Shown: positions 41,889 to 51,295, counted from the first letter of the stretch. The stretch: DNA of 64,000 bases from CAYGZL01 sp964354345 (GCA_964354345.1 CAYGZL010000017.1:31401-95400), one strand, 5' to 3'. Program-made: numbers and translations. Notes: generated from the sequence alone by a model not told the origin.

Positions 41889-43001
41889 ATGCACCAGGAC
41901 CTTCAAACGGTAATTAATAATTTCCAGGTTGAGGGTGAATTTCTAACCGCAGAAGTCATTCCGACCGGGCATATCAACGACACCTATGCCAGTGTTTTCC
42001 AAACTCCCAATGGCAGTAAGCGCTATATCCACCAGCGGATTAACACGCATGTCTTTCGCCAACCAGAGCAGATGATGGAGAACATTGCCCGGGTTAGCCG
42101 GGTTGCGCGCCGGCAAATCCTGGCTGCCGGCGGTGACCCCCAACGCGAGACATTAAACCTGGTCCTTACCAGGGAAGGGGGAAATTATTACCGGACTCCA
42201 GGCGGGGACTATTGGCGTACTTACCATTTCATCGAAGGCGCACACACTTACGATAAACCGGTAGACTCACGCCAGCTATCTGTGGCCGCCTGCGCTTTTG
42301 GGAAATTCCAGCGATTATTAAGCACGATCCCTGGTGAACAACTTTACGAGACGATCCCTGATTTTCACCACACTTTGCGTCGTTATCAAGCGTTTGAACA
42401 GGCAATCCAGCATGATCTTAGTCAACGTTCCTCGTCCGTGCAACTCGAGATAAATTACTTGCTGGGACGCCAATCCCTGGCGGGTGTTATCGTAGAATTG
42501 CTGGCGCAAGGATTAATCCCGAACCGGGTAGTCCATAATGATACCAAACTCAACAATGTTCTGTTTGATGATCAGACGGGTGAAGGGATTTGCATCATTG
42601 ATTTAGATACGGTGATGCCTGGCTCAGTCCTGTTCGATTTTGGCGATATGGTGCGCACCGGCGCTTCAACTGCAGTTGAGGATGACCCCGAACTCACCCG
42701 GGTGCATTTCGATCCGGTAGCCTTTTACCAAATCGCATCCGGTTACCTGGATGCTACAGTGGATTTCTTAACCCCGCTTGAATTGGATTATCTGGCGTTC
42801 TCTGCCCGGCTGATCACCTATGAACAGGCGCTTCGTTTCCTGGGCGATTATCTTAATGGCGATGTCTACTATAAAATACATCGTCCGCAGCATAACCTGG
42901 ATCGCGCCCGTAATCAAATTCAGTTCCTGCATGAGATGGAGGTTCATTTCAATCAAATGCAGGATACGATCGGGAGACTAGCCAATGACCGTTTGGCTTA
43001 G
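41889..43001 (+). CDS. N-acetylhexosamine 1-kinase-like phosphotransferase
   Basis: Encodes 370 residues. Start ATG at 41889 has GGGAG six bases upstream. The kinase-like core has IPTGHINDTYAS (nucleotide loop), RVVHNDTKLNNVLFD with the catalytic Asp, and ICIIDLDTVMPGSVLFDFGDMVR with the metal-binding Asp, as in aminoglycoside-phosphotransferase-fold NahK enzymes. NahK makes GlcNAc-1-P or GalNAc-1-P from the sugar and ATP. The divergent GPH symporter supports sugar uptake and phosphorylation. Exact sugar specificity is inferred from family likeness only. Confidence 0.85.
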   Translation: MHQDLQTVINNFQVEGEFLTAEVIPTGHINDTYASVFQTPNGSKRYIHQRINTHVFRQPEQMMENIARVSRVARRQILAAGGDPQRETLNLVLTREGGNYYRTPGGDYWRTYHFIEGAHTYDKPVDSRQLSVAACAFGKFQRLLSTIPGEQLYETIPDFHHTLRRYQAFEQAIQHDLSQRSSSVQLEINYLLGRQSLAGVIVELLAQGLIPNRVVHNDTKLNNVLFDDQTGEGICIIDLDTVMPGSVLFDFGDMVRTGASTAVEDDPELTRVHFDPVAFYQIASGYLDATVDFLTPLELDYLAFSARLITYEQALRFLGDYLNGDVYYKIHRPQHNLDRARNQIQFLHEMEVHFNQMQDTIGRLANDRLA

Positions 43002-43154
43002 AATTTTTATGATGATTGTCACCTGAGAATAATGACAGAACCCGGATGACGCGATATTGGATTCTGGTAAGATAATCTTGACCAAAAGTGTTGAGATCTG
43101 GTAAATATTTGTGTTTATTTGGATAAAATTTTAGAGATCTTCTATGGAGGAAAA

Positions 43155-43658
43155 ATGTCAAAGACGGATGAAGATTTAAAAGCTGGCTTTGCTGGTGAGT
43201 CGCAAGCTAATCGTAGATACCTGGCCTTTGCAAAGAAAGCTGACGAAGAAGGCTTACCAAAAGTGGCAAAACTATTCCGGGCGGCCGCGCATGCTGAGAC
43301 TATCCACGCCTTGAATCATCTTCGAGCCATGGGTGGGGTCAATTCAACTGTCGAGAACCTGAAGGCCGCCATCGCTGGTGAAAATTACGAATATGTCTCA
43401 ATGTATCCTGAATTCGTTCACGATGCCGAAGCCGAAAGCGCCAAGCGCGCATTGACCTCATTCCGCTGGGCGATGGCTGTAGAAAAAGTTCATGAGACGC
43501 TCTATACCCAGGCCTTGACGGCTGTGCAAGGGGAAGGTGATCTCCCGGATGCTGACTACTACGTCTGCTCTGTTTGTGGCTTTACCCACGCCGGACCCAT
43601 TGAAGGCAAGTGCCCGGTCTGCGGCACACCGGCTGAACGGTTTGAAGTAATAAAATAA
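43155..43658 (+). CDS. rbr: Rubrerythrin
   Basis: Encodes 167 residues from the ATG with GGAGG four bases upstream. A four-helix diiron domain (LKAGFAGESQANRRYLAFAKKA, AAHAETIHALNHL, AIAGENYEYVSMYPEF, WAMAVEKVHETLY) supplies the Glu and His ligands. The C-terminal rubredoxin-like knuckles are CSVCGF and CPVCGT, binding one iron. It reduces hydrogen peroxide in the cytoplasm, an oxidative-stress enzyme of anaerobes, which fits the suggested lineage. A hairpin terminator follows. Confidence 0.95.
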   Translation: MSKTDEDLKAGFAGESQANRRYLAFAKKADEEGLPKVAKLFRAAAHAETIHALNHLRAMGGVNSTVENLKAAIAGENYEYVSMYPEFVHDAEAESAKRALTSFRWAMAVEKVHETLYTQALTAVQGEGDLPDADYYVCSVCGFTHAGPIEGKCPVCGTPAERFEVIK

Positions 43659-43663
43659 TGTAA

Positions 43664-43692
43664 AACCAGGGATGATAATGCCATCCCTGGTT
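43664..43692. terminator. Hairpin terminator after rubrerythrin
   Basis: An 11-bp perfect stem (43664-43674 with 43682-43692) has a 7-base loop. It lies between rubrerythrin (+) and the convergent URO-D-like gene (-), and the plus side is weakly T-rich. Confidence 0.75.
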
Positions 43693-43710
43693 ACACCCTT
43701 TCGCTGAGGT

Positions 43711-44790
43711 TTAGTCGTAAGAGCCAAGTTGTCTGGCCAGGTTGACAATCGAGCGGAACTCATCCAAACTAACACTGGAAGGCACTGAATGGTCGGAAGA
43801 GAAGATGTATCCACCATTCGCCTTCAGTACAGGCACGACTCGCTCCATCTCAGCACGGATCGCTTCAGGTTGATCCCATAAAACGGCGTTAATCCCGCCA
43901 TGCAGAACCAGCCGGTCGCCGAACTGGCGTTTCAAAGCGACCGGATCCATACCTGCCTTTACCTCTAACGGGTTGAGCGCATCCAGGCCCATCGCGACGA
44001 GTTCGGGTACGAAGGGACGCACGTCGCCGCATGAATGCAGGTGTGTTTTGATGCCTTTGGCATGCGCCCAATCAATTGCCCGCTGGTGGTAGGGTTTCAG
44101 AACCTCCCGGTAAGTTTGCATGGAGAAGAACTGGTGACCCTTGTAGCCCATGTCATCGCACCAAAAGATGCTGTCAAAGGTGTAGCCAGCATCCCACACT
44201 AGGTCGAGTAAAGCCAGGTTGGTTTCCAGCATCGTGTCGAAGATCTCCATCAACCATTCAGGATTCTCAACCAGCGCAAACAGCACTCGCTCGGTGCCTG
44301 CAATCCAGGCGTGCGTGACATCGAAACCGAACCATAGTTCTGGCTCAATCCAATAACCTTTTTCTCGCCAGGCATGGTAATTGGTTGTTAAATAAGCCCA
44401 ATCAATACGGTCTTTTGACGGAAATATCCGCTGCCTGGCCATCCGCCAGCTATCTGGATCTACGATCGTGTGGTGCAGGAACTCGGGCGTTGAGGCGGCA
44501 TGTTTCCATTGGCGCAGGGTGACGCCCCACTCACTGGTGTAGGTGATCGAGGTTTCATCCTCTGCCAGAACCTGCCGAGGGTAGCGCGGTGAATTATTTG
44601 TGCGGATACGCGCCACGTGATCCAACCCGAAGTAATCCACGTAGCTTATATTCTGGGGCATGCCTTCACTATGCCAGCGTTCGATCGTGGCATCCCATGG
44701 ATCATCTATGATGGGAACGCGATCAGCTTCGCGATGTTCATATGTACGTTTGAACCGTTCGAAGCTGGTCAATTCCCGCTTGTGACTCAC
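43711..44790 (-). CDS. Uroporphyrinogen decarboxylase-family protein
   Basis: Encodes about 359 residues. TSFERFKRTYEHREADRVPI opens the typical URO-D barrel, and GIKTHLHSCGDVRPFVPELVAMGLDALNPLE, then DRLVLHGGINAVLW and GYIFSSDHSVP are its late strands. The HSCGD with a Cys suggests relation to the methyltransferase branch (MtaA/CmuA-like), so methyl transfer is as likely as decarboxylation. A second relative lies at 53905. The GTG start at 44790 is chosen because it follows the VWA stop by 7 bases; TTG/ATG starts up to 44826 would overlap it. Confidence 0.85.
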   Translation of the reverse strand: MSHKRELTSFERFKRTYEHREADRVPIIDDPWDATIERWHSEGMPQNISYVDYFGLDHVARIRTNNSPRYPRQVLAEDETSITYTSEWGVTLRQWKHAASTPEFLHHTIVDPDSWRMARQRIFPSKDRIDWAYLTTNYHAWREKGYWIEPELWFGFDVTHAWIAGTERVLFALVENPEWLMEIFDTMLETNLALLDLVWDAGYTFDSIFWCDDMGYKGHQFFSMQTYREVLKPYHQRAIDWAHAKGIKTHLHSCGDVRPFVPELVAMGLDALNPLEVKAGMDPVALKRQFGDRLVLHGGINAVLWDQPEAIRAEMERVVPVLKANGGYIFSSDHSVPSSVSLDEFRSIVNLARQLGSYD

Positions 44791-44797
44791 TGTTAAG

Positions 44798-46909
44798 TTA
44801 GCCTTCCATGGGTAAGGACTCATCAAAGGGTTGGTCGAAGGTGATCCGTGAAATCGTCAGGTCATGTGCGGTCTTTGTGCCAGACATGGTGAGGTGTGTA
44901 GGGTAGGAAATTGCCCGCGTACTGTTCGTCAGGATCTCTTCGCCATTTTCCAGTTGGGCAGTGCCATTCAAGACTTTTAAAGTGCAGTTTGCTGCGCTGC
45001 GCTGACCCAACAGATTCCCCAAGATCGAACCATGCCAGCTCGGAACAAGGCGCAGGCAATCGATATCTTCGTCAGTCAGGGGGATCGAAGCCGAATCGCT
45101 TCCCAGGTTGATCGCTCCCGACCACCAGTTGGCGGAGGGGGTGGATGACAGGTATGATTCCAGGCCGTCTACTTTCACCTGTGCATCGCGGGGGAAGCGC
45201 GGACGGGTGATGAAGAGGAAAACAACGATCAACACACCCAGGATCAGGAAATACGGCCAGATCGGACCAGGCTTGTATACGGAGTATTGTACTGGGACCA
45301 CCCATTCCCGTTCTGTTTGCTCACCGCCACCTGAGATCGTCGCGTTTTGCGGAGTGAAGCGGAGTTCACCCTTGAAGGTGGTCGTCCCCGATCCCAATGA
45401 GTTGTAACCTTCCAGTGGCAGCGCGACTGCTACCTGGAATTCTTTATTCGCCGGGGTTAGTAGAATACTCTTCCCCGGCTGATCCAGCTCAAGGTTAATG
45501 TATTCAGCCAGCTCAGCCTGAGTATTGTCTTGATCGTCCCAGGTCAGTTCAACCTTTAAGGCAGGTTGAATCTCGGTGGTTTTCCATTGGATCGTGACGG
45601 CTTGGCGCGCGGTTGAAGGTTGATCTCCAATGGGTTTGGGCAACAAACCCAGGTCGATTATCTTATCCCCTTGCAGGTCAAAAACAATTTCACCCGGTCG
45701 CTGGGTCGGCGTGGGGGTGGGCTTGGGAGTGTACGTTGCGGTGGGCGGTGTAGGTGGTGTTAGCGTCACTGTCGGTGTAGGAGTATTGGTTGGAACTCCT
45801 GTTGGTGTAATGGTGGGTGTATCGGTCGGAGGAAGGGTAGGTGTATCGGTGGGGGTAGGTGGTGGCAGATTAATTGAGAACCGGAGCAGAATCTTTTCGG
45901 GAAAAATAAAAGTTTGCTCGTTTGGGTTGGGAGATATAATTTTTACCTGAAGCAATAGTTCGTAGGTTCCCTCATCCCCAGTGGATAATTTGGCCTGATT
46001 AAAATTTATCAAACTCAAATCCAGGCAGTTCTTCTTCGTAGAAACTTCAATCTCCCGCTCGCAATCGGACCCGGACCGGCACACCTGCATCTCTTGATTG
46101 GTCGGTAGAGGACGTGAGCCAGATTCGGGTTTATATAATTGGACTTTCAAACCCAAAGAACTTGGGTCCGATGCCCAGGTAAGCAGGCAAGACGTGTTCG
46201 GATCGGCTTTTCCACTGGTTATATACAGGTTGCCCAGGTCTAATGCCAGAGGTCTTATATGCACAATCCGGATCGGCTGGGGCACTTCTGATTGTGCAGG
46301 TATTACATCTGGACCGAGATCTGATGGGATTGTTGCCCCACCGATGGCATTGTAGATCCAGTAGGTGTAACCGTTTTTATGCAAATCTTCATATATGTCA
46401 ACGCAATCGTTGACCTTTTTTGTACTGGCGGTGTCTTCGCCATCGGTATAAGACATTAGGGTTTGGAGATGCGTTCGACCATCTCCGCCCCAGGTTTTCA
46501 ACTCATCTAGACCCATGCAAACTGCATCCCACAAGCGGGTACTACCAGCAGGCAGCGGGATAGCGTCGATTTGGGATTTTATGCCTGACTTATCACCATC
46601 GGTAATATTTGGCCAATCACCAACCGGGACTATGTTGTTGTTGAATGAATAAATTTTCAGGTGAACACCTGGCTCAAGCGAGTCTACAAAATTTTTGAAG
46701 ATTTCATTCACCTGCTTATATTTTTGGGGACTACCCTCGGCCATCGAACCTGAGTTGTCCACCAGGATCAGGTATTCGCTGACGATTTCTACCGGTTGTG
46801 CAGAGGCAATCCGAGTCTTACTTAGAGGCTGTACAAGCAGGGCAGCCACGACTATGAACATCAGGCAGGTATTAATAATATATTTGATGAGTAATTTCTT
46901 AGTATCCAT
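44798..46909 (-). CDS. Membrane-anchored von Willebrand A-domain protein
   Basis: Encodes 703 residues. A signal or anchor helix (CLMFIVVAALLVQPL) is followed by a VWA domain with the MIDAS motif DNSGS starting at residue 51 and the supporting Thr/Asp positions (TDGEDT). Beta-rich domains follow, split by a TPTDTPTLPP-type low-complexity linker. A transmembrane helix near residue 560 (YFLILGVLIVVFLFI) precedes a C-terminal cytoplasmic beta domain. The VWA part should bind a metal-dependent ligand outside the cell. It may be a sensor or adhesion factor; no partner gene is evident. Confidence 0.88.
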   Translation of the reverse strand: MDTKKLLIKYIINTCLMFIVVAALLVQPLSKTRIASAQPVEIVSEYLILVDNSGSMAEGSPQKYKQVNEIFKNFVDSLEPGVHLKIYSFNNNIVPVGDWPNITDGDKSGIKSQIDAIPLPAGSTRLWDAVCMGLDELKTWGGDGRTHLQTLMSYTDGEDTASTKKVNDCVDIYEDLHKNGYTYWIYNAIGGATIPSDLGPDVIPAQSEVPQPIRIVHIRPLALDLGNLYITSGKADPNTSCLLTWASDPSSLGLKVQLYKPESGSRPLPTNQEMQVCRSGSDCEREIEVSTKKNCLDLSLINFNQAKLSTGDEGTYELLLQVKIISPNPNEQTFIFPEKILLRFSINLPPPTPTDTPTLPPTDTPTITPTGVPTNTPTPTVTLTPPTPPTATYTPKPTPTPTQRPGEIVFDLQGDKIIDLGLLPKPIGDQPSTARQAVTIQWKTTEIQPALKVELTWDDQDNTQAELAEYINLELDQPGKSILLTPANKEFQVAVALPLEGYNSLGSGTTTFKGELRFTPQNATISGGGEQTEREWVVPVQYSVYKPGPIWPYFLILGVLIVVFLFITRPRFPRDAQVKVDGLESYLSSTPSANWWSGAINLGSDSASIPLTDEDIDCLRLVPSWHGSILGNLLGQRSAANCTLKVLNGTAQLENGEEILTNSTRAISYPTHLTMSGTKTAHDLTISRITFDQPFDESLPMEG

Positions 46910-47074
46910 AGCTTGTTTTCCCTTGTCTAATAATGATAAAGGTTATAAGTGAAAGGACAGATTCAATAACCAGGGCTGGTTCACCCGTGGTAATAAATTA
47001 TAACAGGATTAAAATAGCCCGAATAGTAATTAATGTTATTCATAAAGTGGGGTGGATAATCGCTGATCTATTCT

Positions 47075-48589
47075 TTACTTACGGGGACGACTTTTTCGGG
47101 ACGGCCTGTCGGGCGGCGGCGCGCCCCGATAGGCCGGGACAGTAATGGCGTATATTGTACACAGGCGTTTATCCAGGAGACGGCTGCGCAGGCGTGGATC
47201 CATTTCGTCCAGCGTGTCAGCGGTAGTAATGACAGTGGGTAGCTCACGGTTATACCGGTAATTGAAAAGCTGGTAGAGCTTTTCACGCACCCAGGGGGTA
47301 GCTGACTCGGTGCCTAAGTCATCCAGGATTAACAAGGGCGCGCTCCGTACTTCCTCGAACCTGCGGTCCAGGCTGGTTGGACTGGTCGGACTGAAAGCTG
47401 CTCTTAAATGATCAAGCAGATCGGGCACCGATACAAAGATCGTTTGAAAGCCCAGCTCCTGGCGATAATTCCCGATGGCTGCCGCCAGGTGGGTTTTACC
47501 GCTGCCGTAATCGCCGATGAAGACTAACCAGCCCTGGGGATTGGCAGCAAACCGGTGAGCCGCATTAAAGGCTTTTGATAAGCTTTGCAGTGCTTCGTCA
47601 GACAGGTTCTCGTCCTGGCGTAGATCGACGTTAACGAAGGTGCGGTTGTGCAGTAAGTCAAGGGAGGAAAGCGCGGGGTGACCGATATCACCCGCCGGTC
47701 GACGGTAATCCGGCGCCAGTATATGCACTAACGTGACCAGTTCGGGATCTTCCAGGCGTGAACGAATGCGACCTTCGATCTGGTCCAGATCCAGGTTGGT
47801 CGTGACCACCAGCGGTAGATGATTAATATAGCGGTAATTGAGGATCTGGAACAGCTTCTCCTGAGCCCATGAGGTAGCATTCTGAGTGCCAAAATCATCC
47901 ATGATCAGTAACGGCGCCTGCCTGATTTGCTCAAATCGTTCTTCAAAGGTTGCCTCGGGATCCTGATAAGCGAAACGCAGCGTATCGAGCAAATCCGGTA
48001 CGGTGATAAACAATGTGGGAACACCCAGGCTGACGACGTAGTTAGCGATGGCTGCCGCGAGATGAGTTTTCCCACAGCCGTATCCACCGTGCAGTAACAG
48101 CCAGCCGCGCAGTTTTTGGGCGTAAAGACTTGCCTGATTGAAGGCCTGTTCTAATGAGGCGGCTTGCTGTGGCCACAAGCCAACCCGCCCGCGGGTCTGG
48201 AAATTCTCGAAGGTCAGGTGCGCCAGCTCTTCCAGGTGACTGAGTTCAAATAAGCGATGGTGGACTGCCTGGTTGACTTCCGCCTGGCGGCAGGTACAAA
48301 TTTCGACTTTGCCGAAATCGGGATGGCCTACCGGTAAGTCACGGCGTAAGAAGCCCATCCCCCCACAAATCGGACAATCAGGTCGTCCGATGGCAGCGCC
48401 GGGACTTGGCGCAGCCGGGCGAAGCGTTGCCTCCAGAGAAGGAACTGGCGCGACTGAGTCAGAATCGGATGTACTGCCTTGAGCTGGCGCAGCCTCAATG
48501 TTCGATGTCTTCGGAGTATTTACCCTTGACGTAGCGCCGCCCATCTTTTTCAGTGTCGCGGCGATCTTTTTGGGCTGGTCCTCGGGCAT
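47075..48589 (-). CDS. Double-AAA+ helicase-loader-like ATPase (DnaC/DnaI-type)
   Basis: Encodes 504 residues. After a disordered leader, a zinc ribbon CPICGGMGF/CTC (Cys at about 72, 75, 98 and 100) precedes two complete DnaC/IstB-type AAA+ domains. The first has Walker A GGYGCGKTH (168-176) and Walker B LLIMDDFG (227-234); the second GDYGSGKTH (359-367) and LLILDDLG (419-426). Each ends with a RIRSRL or RLRSRL Arg-finger stretch. Loaders normally have one AAA+ domain. It lies just after dnaB and dnaD-like genes, so it probably loads the helicase. The ATG at 48589 has GGAGGG upstream and overlaps the dnaD-like 3' end by 95 bases. Confidence 0.9.
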   Translation of the reverse strand: MPEDQPKKIAATLKKMGGATSRVNTPKTSNIEAAPAQGSTSDSDSVAPVPSLEATLRPAAPSPGAAIGRPDCPICGGMGFLRRDLPVGHPDFGKVEICTCRQAEVNQAVHHRLFELSHLEELAHLTFENFQTRGRVGLWPQQAASLEQAFNQASLYAQKLRGWLLLHGGYGCGKTHLAAAIANYVVSLGVPTLFITVPDLLDTLRFAYQDPEATFEERFEQIRQAPLLIMDDFGTQNATSWAQEKLFQILNYRYINHLPLVVTTNLDLDQIEGRIRSRLEDPELVTLVHILAPDYRRPAGDIGHPALSSLDLLHNRTFVNVDLRQDENLSDEALQSLSKAFNAAHRFAANPQGWLVFIGDYGSGKTHLAAAIGNYRQELGFQTIFVSVPDLLDHLRAAFSPTSPTSLDRRFEEVRSAPLLILDDLGTESATPWVREKLYQLFNYRYNRELPTVITTADTLDEMDPRLRSRLLDKRLCTIYAITVPAYRGAPPPDRPSRKSRPRK

Positions 48590-49214
48590 GGTGTCCCTCC
48601 TGTTTCCAACGTTCCAGGATTGTGGCGACATAGCGCCAGTTGCGTTTATTATTTTCGGCAGCGATACGAAAAGCTTCCTCAATCCAGTCGGCCGGGTAAG
48701 TTTGTTCGGCATCCTTTAAGGCATCCGCAATCAGAGGGGTGAGGGCGCCAATGTGATCCTCGTAAAGACGAAAGATATTAGGTGGTTCGGGTAAGATTTC
48801 AATTGGGGAAGTGGCTTCACCGCTCGGGCGCCAGGATCCTTTTTGGATCGCTTGTAAGGCGGCGCGGCCTCTGGGTGAGTTTAAGAAATATAAGGTTTCT
48901 TCACCCTCAGCTAAAGTAAGACTGGCGCTGAGCAATGCCCCGCGCTGGACTGCTTTACCCAGCGCTTCATCCAGGGCTTTTAGCGCCAGTGCGGGTGTTT
49001 GCCCCAGGCTGTTCAACAAGCGCTCATCGGCGGTCAGGTCGCTGCGACGCAGGCAGCGAAACGCGCCTTCCATCTGATCGAGCCGCCAGAAGAAATAGAC
49101 CACCAGCCTTAATTCGTTCAAGTCATCTATGACGGGCAGCAATTCGGTGAAAAACTGGGCTGGTAAGGGTATCAGGCGTTGTTTACCCTCGTTGAAACCA
49201 TTGAAATCAGGCAT
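48495..49214 (-). CDS. DnaD-like replication initiation protein
   Basis: Encodes 239 residues. An N-terminal winged-helix part (FFTELLPVIDDLNELRLVVYFFWRL) is followed by a DnaB_2/DnaD C-terminal domain (FRLYEDHIGALTPLIADALKDA, then RNWRYVATILERWKQEG). DnaD acts in loading the replicative helicase in Gram-positive-type systems. It starts 3 bases after dnaB ends and overlaps the loader-like gene. The last 45 residues (ending KGKYSEDIEH) are encoded within the overlap but match the tail I expect in this family, so the overlap appears genuine. Confidence 0.85.
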   Translation of the reverse strand: MPDFNGFNEGKQRLIPLPAQFFTELLPVIDDLNELRLVVYFFWRLDQMEGAFRCLRRSDLTADERLLNSLGQTPALALKALDEALGKAVQRGALLSASLTLAEGEETLYFLNSPRGRAALQAIQKGSWRPSGEATSPIEILPEPPNIFRLYEDHIGALTPLIADALKDAEQTYPADWIEEAFRIAAENNKRNWRYVATILERWKQEGHHARGPAQKDRRDTEKDGRRYVKGKYSEDIEH

Positions 49215-49217
49215 GGC

Positions 49218-50594
49218 TTAGCGCACCTGCGTCAGATCAACCATGCGGGTGGCGGCATTCTCGAACTTTGCCAGGTTGCTGCGGAAAACCAGCTCGATCG
49301 TCCCCGTTGGCCCGTTGCGGTGCTTGGAGATTTTGATCTGCGCCAGGTTATGCTTCATTGTATCTTTCTCGTACATCTCAGGACGGTGGATGAACATTAC
49401 GATGTCGGCATCCTGTTCGAGTGAACCCGACTCACGCAGATCGGACAACTGGGGTTCTTTATCCGCCCGTTGTTCCACCGCCCGAGAGAGCTGTGCGGCT
49501 GCCAGCACAGGAACGTTTAACTCACGTGCCAGCACCTTCAGATTGCGCGAGATATACGAGACTTCCTGGACACGGTTTTCTGAGCGAGTTCCGGAGCTCA
49601 TCAACTGCAGGTAGTCCACCGTGATCAGATCCAGATGGAATTCCAGGTGTAGCCGGCGAGCTTTGGTGCGAATCTGTAAAGGCGTTAATGCCGGGGTATC
49701 ATCTAGAAAGATCACTGTATCACTCAACACCTCGATGGCGTGGGTCAGGATTGGCCATTCTTCTTCTTTAATTTCACCTGTCCGCAGGCGTTGAGAATCG
49801 ATACCGGTTTCCTGTGCGAGCAGACGTTGCACGAGTTGTTCACTCGACATTTCGAGAGAGAATATAGCCACATGTTTTTTATGAAGTTGAGCGGCATTCT
49901 TTGCCGCCGAGAGGATGAAAGCGGTTTTGCCCATTCCTGGTCGTCCGGCGATAATCAGTAAATCCGAAGATTGTAATCCGCCCAGCATCCGATCCAGGTC
50001 AATAAAGCCGGTCGGTACACCCATCGTCTCGCCAGCCCGGCGAGCCAGGATATCCAGACGATCGTAGTAATCGCTTAATACCCTACGTATGGGTTGCAGT
50101 TCGCGCGTCAGACGGCGTTCGCTAACATTGAATATAGCTTTTTCCGCCTCATCCATGACTGTATCAACGCTGGATTCTTGTTCAAAAGCCAGACGGGCAA
50201 TATCGCCGGCAGCGGTTAACATGCGCCGGCGGATGGCAGTGTCTTCGACGATCCGCCCGTAAGCTACCGCGTGTAATGAGCTGGGGACATTACTCACCAG
50301 GGTAGTCAGATAAGCCGGGCCGCCAATCTCAGCCAGGCGGTTCATCTGTTCCAGGTCTTCAGTGACTGTCAGGAAATCAATGGGAATGCGCCGTTCATGC
50401 AGGCGGTTGTAGGTCTCCCAAATCCAGCGGTTGCGGTGGATGTAAAAATCGTCCGCCTGCAAGAATTGAGCGACATCATAATATATTTCCGGATTGATCA
50501 TCACCGCGCCCAGCACGGCCTCTTCGGCTTCGCGGCTGTTGGGGACGATCTGCTGAGCAGCCGAGGTGCTTTCGGGGGGTGGAAAATCGTTCAT
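49218..50594 (-). CDS. dnaB: Replicative DNA helicase
   Basis: Encodes 458 residues, a usual DnaB length. The N-terminal helical domain has PNSREAEEAVLGAVMINPE and VTEDLEQMNRLAEIGGPAYL; the RecA-like domain has Walker A GRPGMGKTAF (217-226), HKKHVAIFSLEMSSEQLVQRLLA (H1a-type), LDLITVDYLQLMSSG (Walker B) and LSDLRESGSLEQDADIVMF. It unwinds DNA at the fork as a hexamer. It is in an operon with the BFN nuclease upstream (9 bases) and the DnaD-like and loader-like genes downstream. Confidence 0.97.
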   Translation of the reverse strand: MNDFPPPESTSAAQQIVPNSREAEEAVLGAVMINPEIYYDVAQFLQADDFYIHRNRWIWETYNRLHERRIPIDFLTVTEDLEQMNRLAEIGGPAYLTTLVSNVPSSLHAVAYGRIVEDTAIRRRMLTAAGDIARLAFEQESSVDTVMDEAEKAIFNVSERRLTRELQPIRRVLSDYYDRLDILARRAGETMGVPTGFIDLDRMLGGLQSSDLLIIAGRPGMGKTAFILSAAKNAAQLHKKHVAIFSLEMSSEQLVQRLLAQETGIDSQRLRTGEIKEEEWPILTHAIEVLSDTVIFLDDTPALTPLQIRTKARRLHLEFHLDLITVDYLQLMSSGTRSENRVQEVSYISRNLKVLARELNVPVLAAAQLSRAVEQRADKEPQLSDLRESGSLEQDADIVMFIHRPEMYEKDTMKHNLAQIKISKHRNGPTGTIELVFRSNLAKFENAATRMVDLTQVR

Positions 50595-50603
50595 TGGAAC
50601 AAT

Positions 50604-51230
50604 TTACCCTGGGCTTTTATCGGCATCATCATCCTCTTCTTCATCCGGACCTTTATCCAGGCTGCCCAGGTCGAGTTGCTCTAGAAAATCGGAAAACACC
50701 GTCAGGCGGTCCTCGCCACTCGCTTCGCCAGGCGCGCTTTCGGGTTCGGCTGTCGGTTGTCCAGTTCCCGGTTGTTCAGGCGCGGGTTTAGCGAGTGCGT
50801 CGCCTTTCTCTTGTAGATCTTCTTCAGGGATAATGCTGGCGGTGTCCATGACCGAGCGCGCGACCAGGATCGGAACATGCGTACGGACGGCCACGGCAAG
50901 CGCATCAGATGGCCTTGAGTCTATCTGGAGTATGCGATCATCGACTTCTACCACTATATTGCCGAAAAATGTATCGTCCCGTAAGGAAACCACTTCCACT
51001 TGCAGAACGCGGACATTCAATTTATGGAAAATGCTCTTTATCAGATCATGGGTTAGCGGTCGGGCTACTTCTACTTCTTGGAGGGCAATGGTGATCGCTT
51101 CAGCTTCGTAGACGCCAATCCAAATCGGTAAATAACGCTCAGCCTGACGATCGCGCAAAATGACAATCCGTTGTTGAGACATCAAGCTGACGCGGATGCT
51201 ATCAATAACGACTTCAACCATGTCGGACAT
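50604..51230 (-). CDS. Bifunctional nuclease (BFN) domain protein
   Basis: Encodes 208 residues. MVEVVIDSIRVSL, RYLPIWIGVYEAEAI, RPLTHDLI and IDSRPSDALAVAVR are conserved blocks of the BFN/DUF151 family, usually called bifunctional nuclease. The role in bacteria is poorly known. The last 70 residues are acidic and Pro/Glu-rich (DEEEDDDADKSPG), probably disordered. GGAGG lies nine bases before the start. It is the first gene of the dnaB operon, transcribed from the promoter at 51267-51295. Confidence 0.88.
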   Translation of the reverse strand: MSDMVEVVIDSIRVSLMSQQRIVILRDRQAERYLPIWIGVYEAEAITIALQEVEVARPLTHDLIKSIFHKLNVRVLQVEVVSLRDDTFFGNIVVEVDDRILQIDSRPSDALAVAVRTHVPILVARSVMDTASIIPEEDLQEKGDALAKPAPEQPGTGQPTAEPESAPGEASGEDRLTVFSDFLEQLDLGSLDKGPDEEEDDDADKSPG

Positions 51231-51266
51231 AAACCAGCCTCCAGGATAGTTATAACAAGGGATTGT

Positions 51267-51295
51267 ATTCTAACATGGGCAAGGCTGGCTGGCAA
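51267..51295 (-). promoter_or_regulatory. Promoter of the BFN-dnaB-dnaD-loader operon
   Basis: Minus-strand TTGCCA (51295-51290) and TAGAAT (51272-51267) are 17 bases apart and give a leader of about 30 bases. It diverges from the response-regulator promoter 24 bases away. Confidence 0.6.

Noticed and set aside
47075..48589. IstB-type helper of an IS21 insertion sequence
   Set aside because: The AAA+ domains resemble IstB, but there is no IstA or terminal inverted repeat, and the gene follows dnaB and dnaD in an operon with a zinc ribbon, so a helicase-loader role is better.
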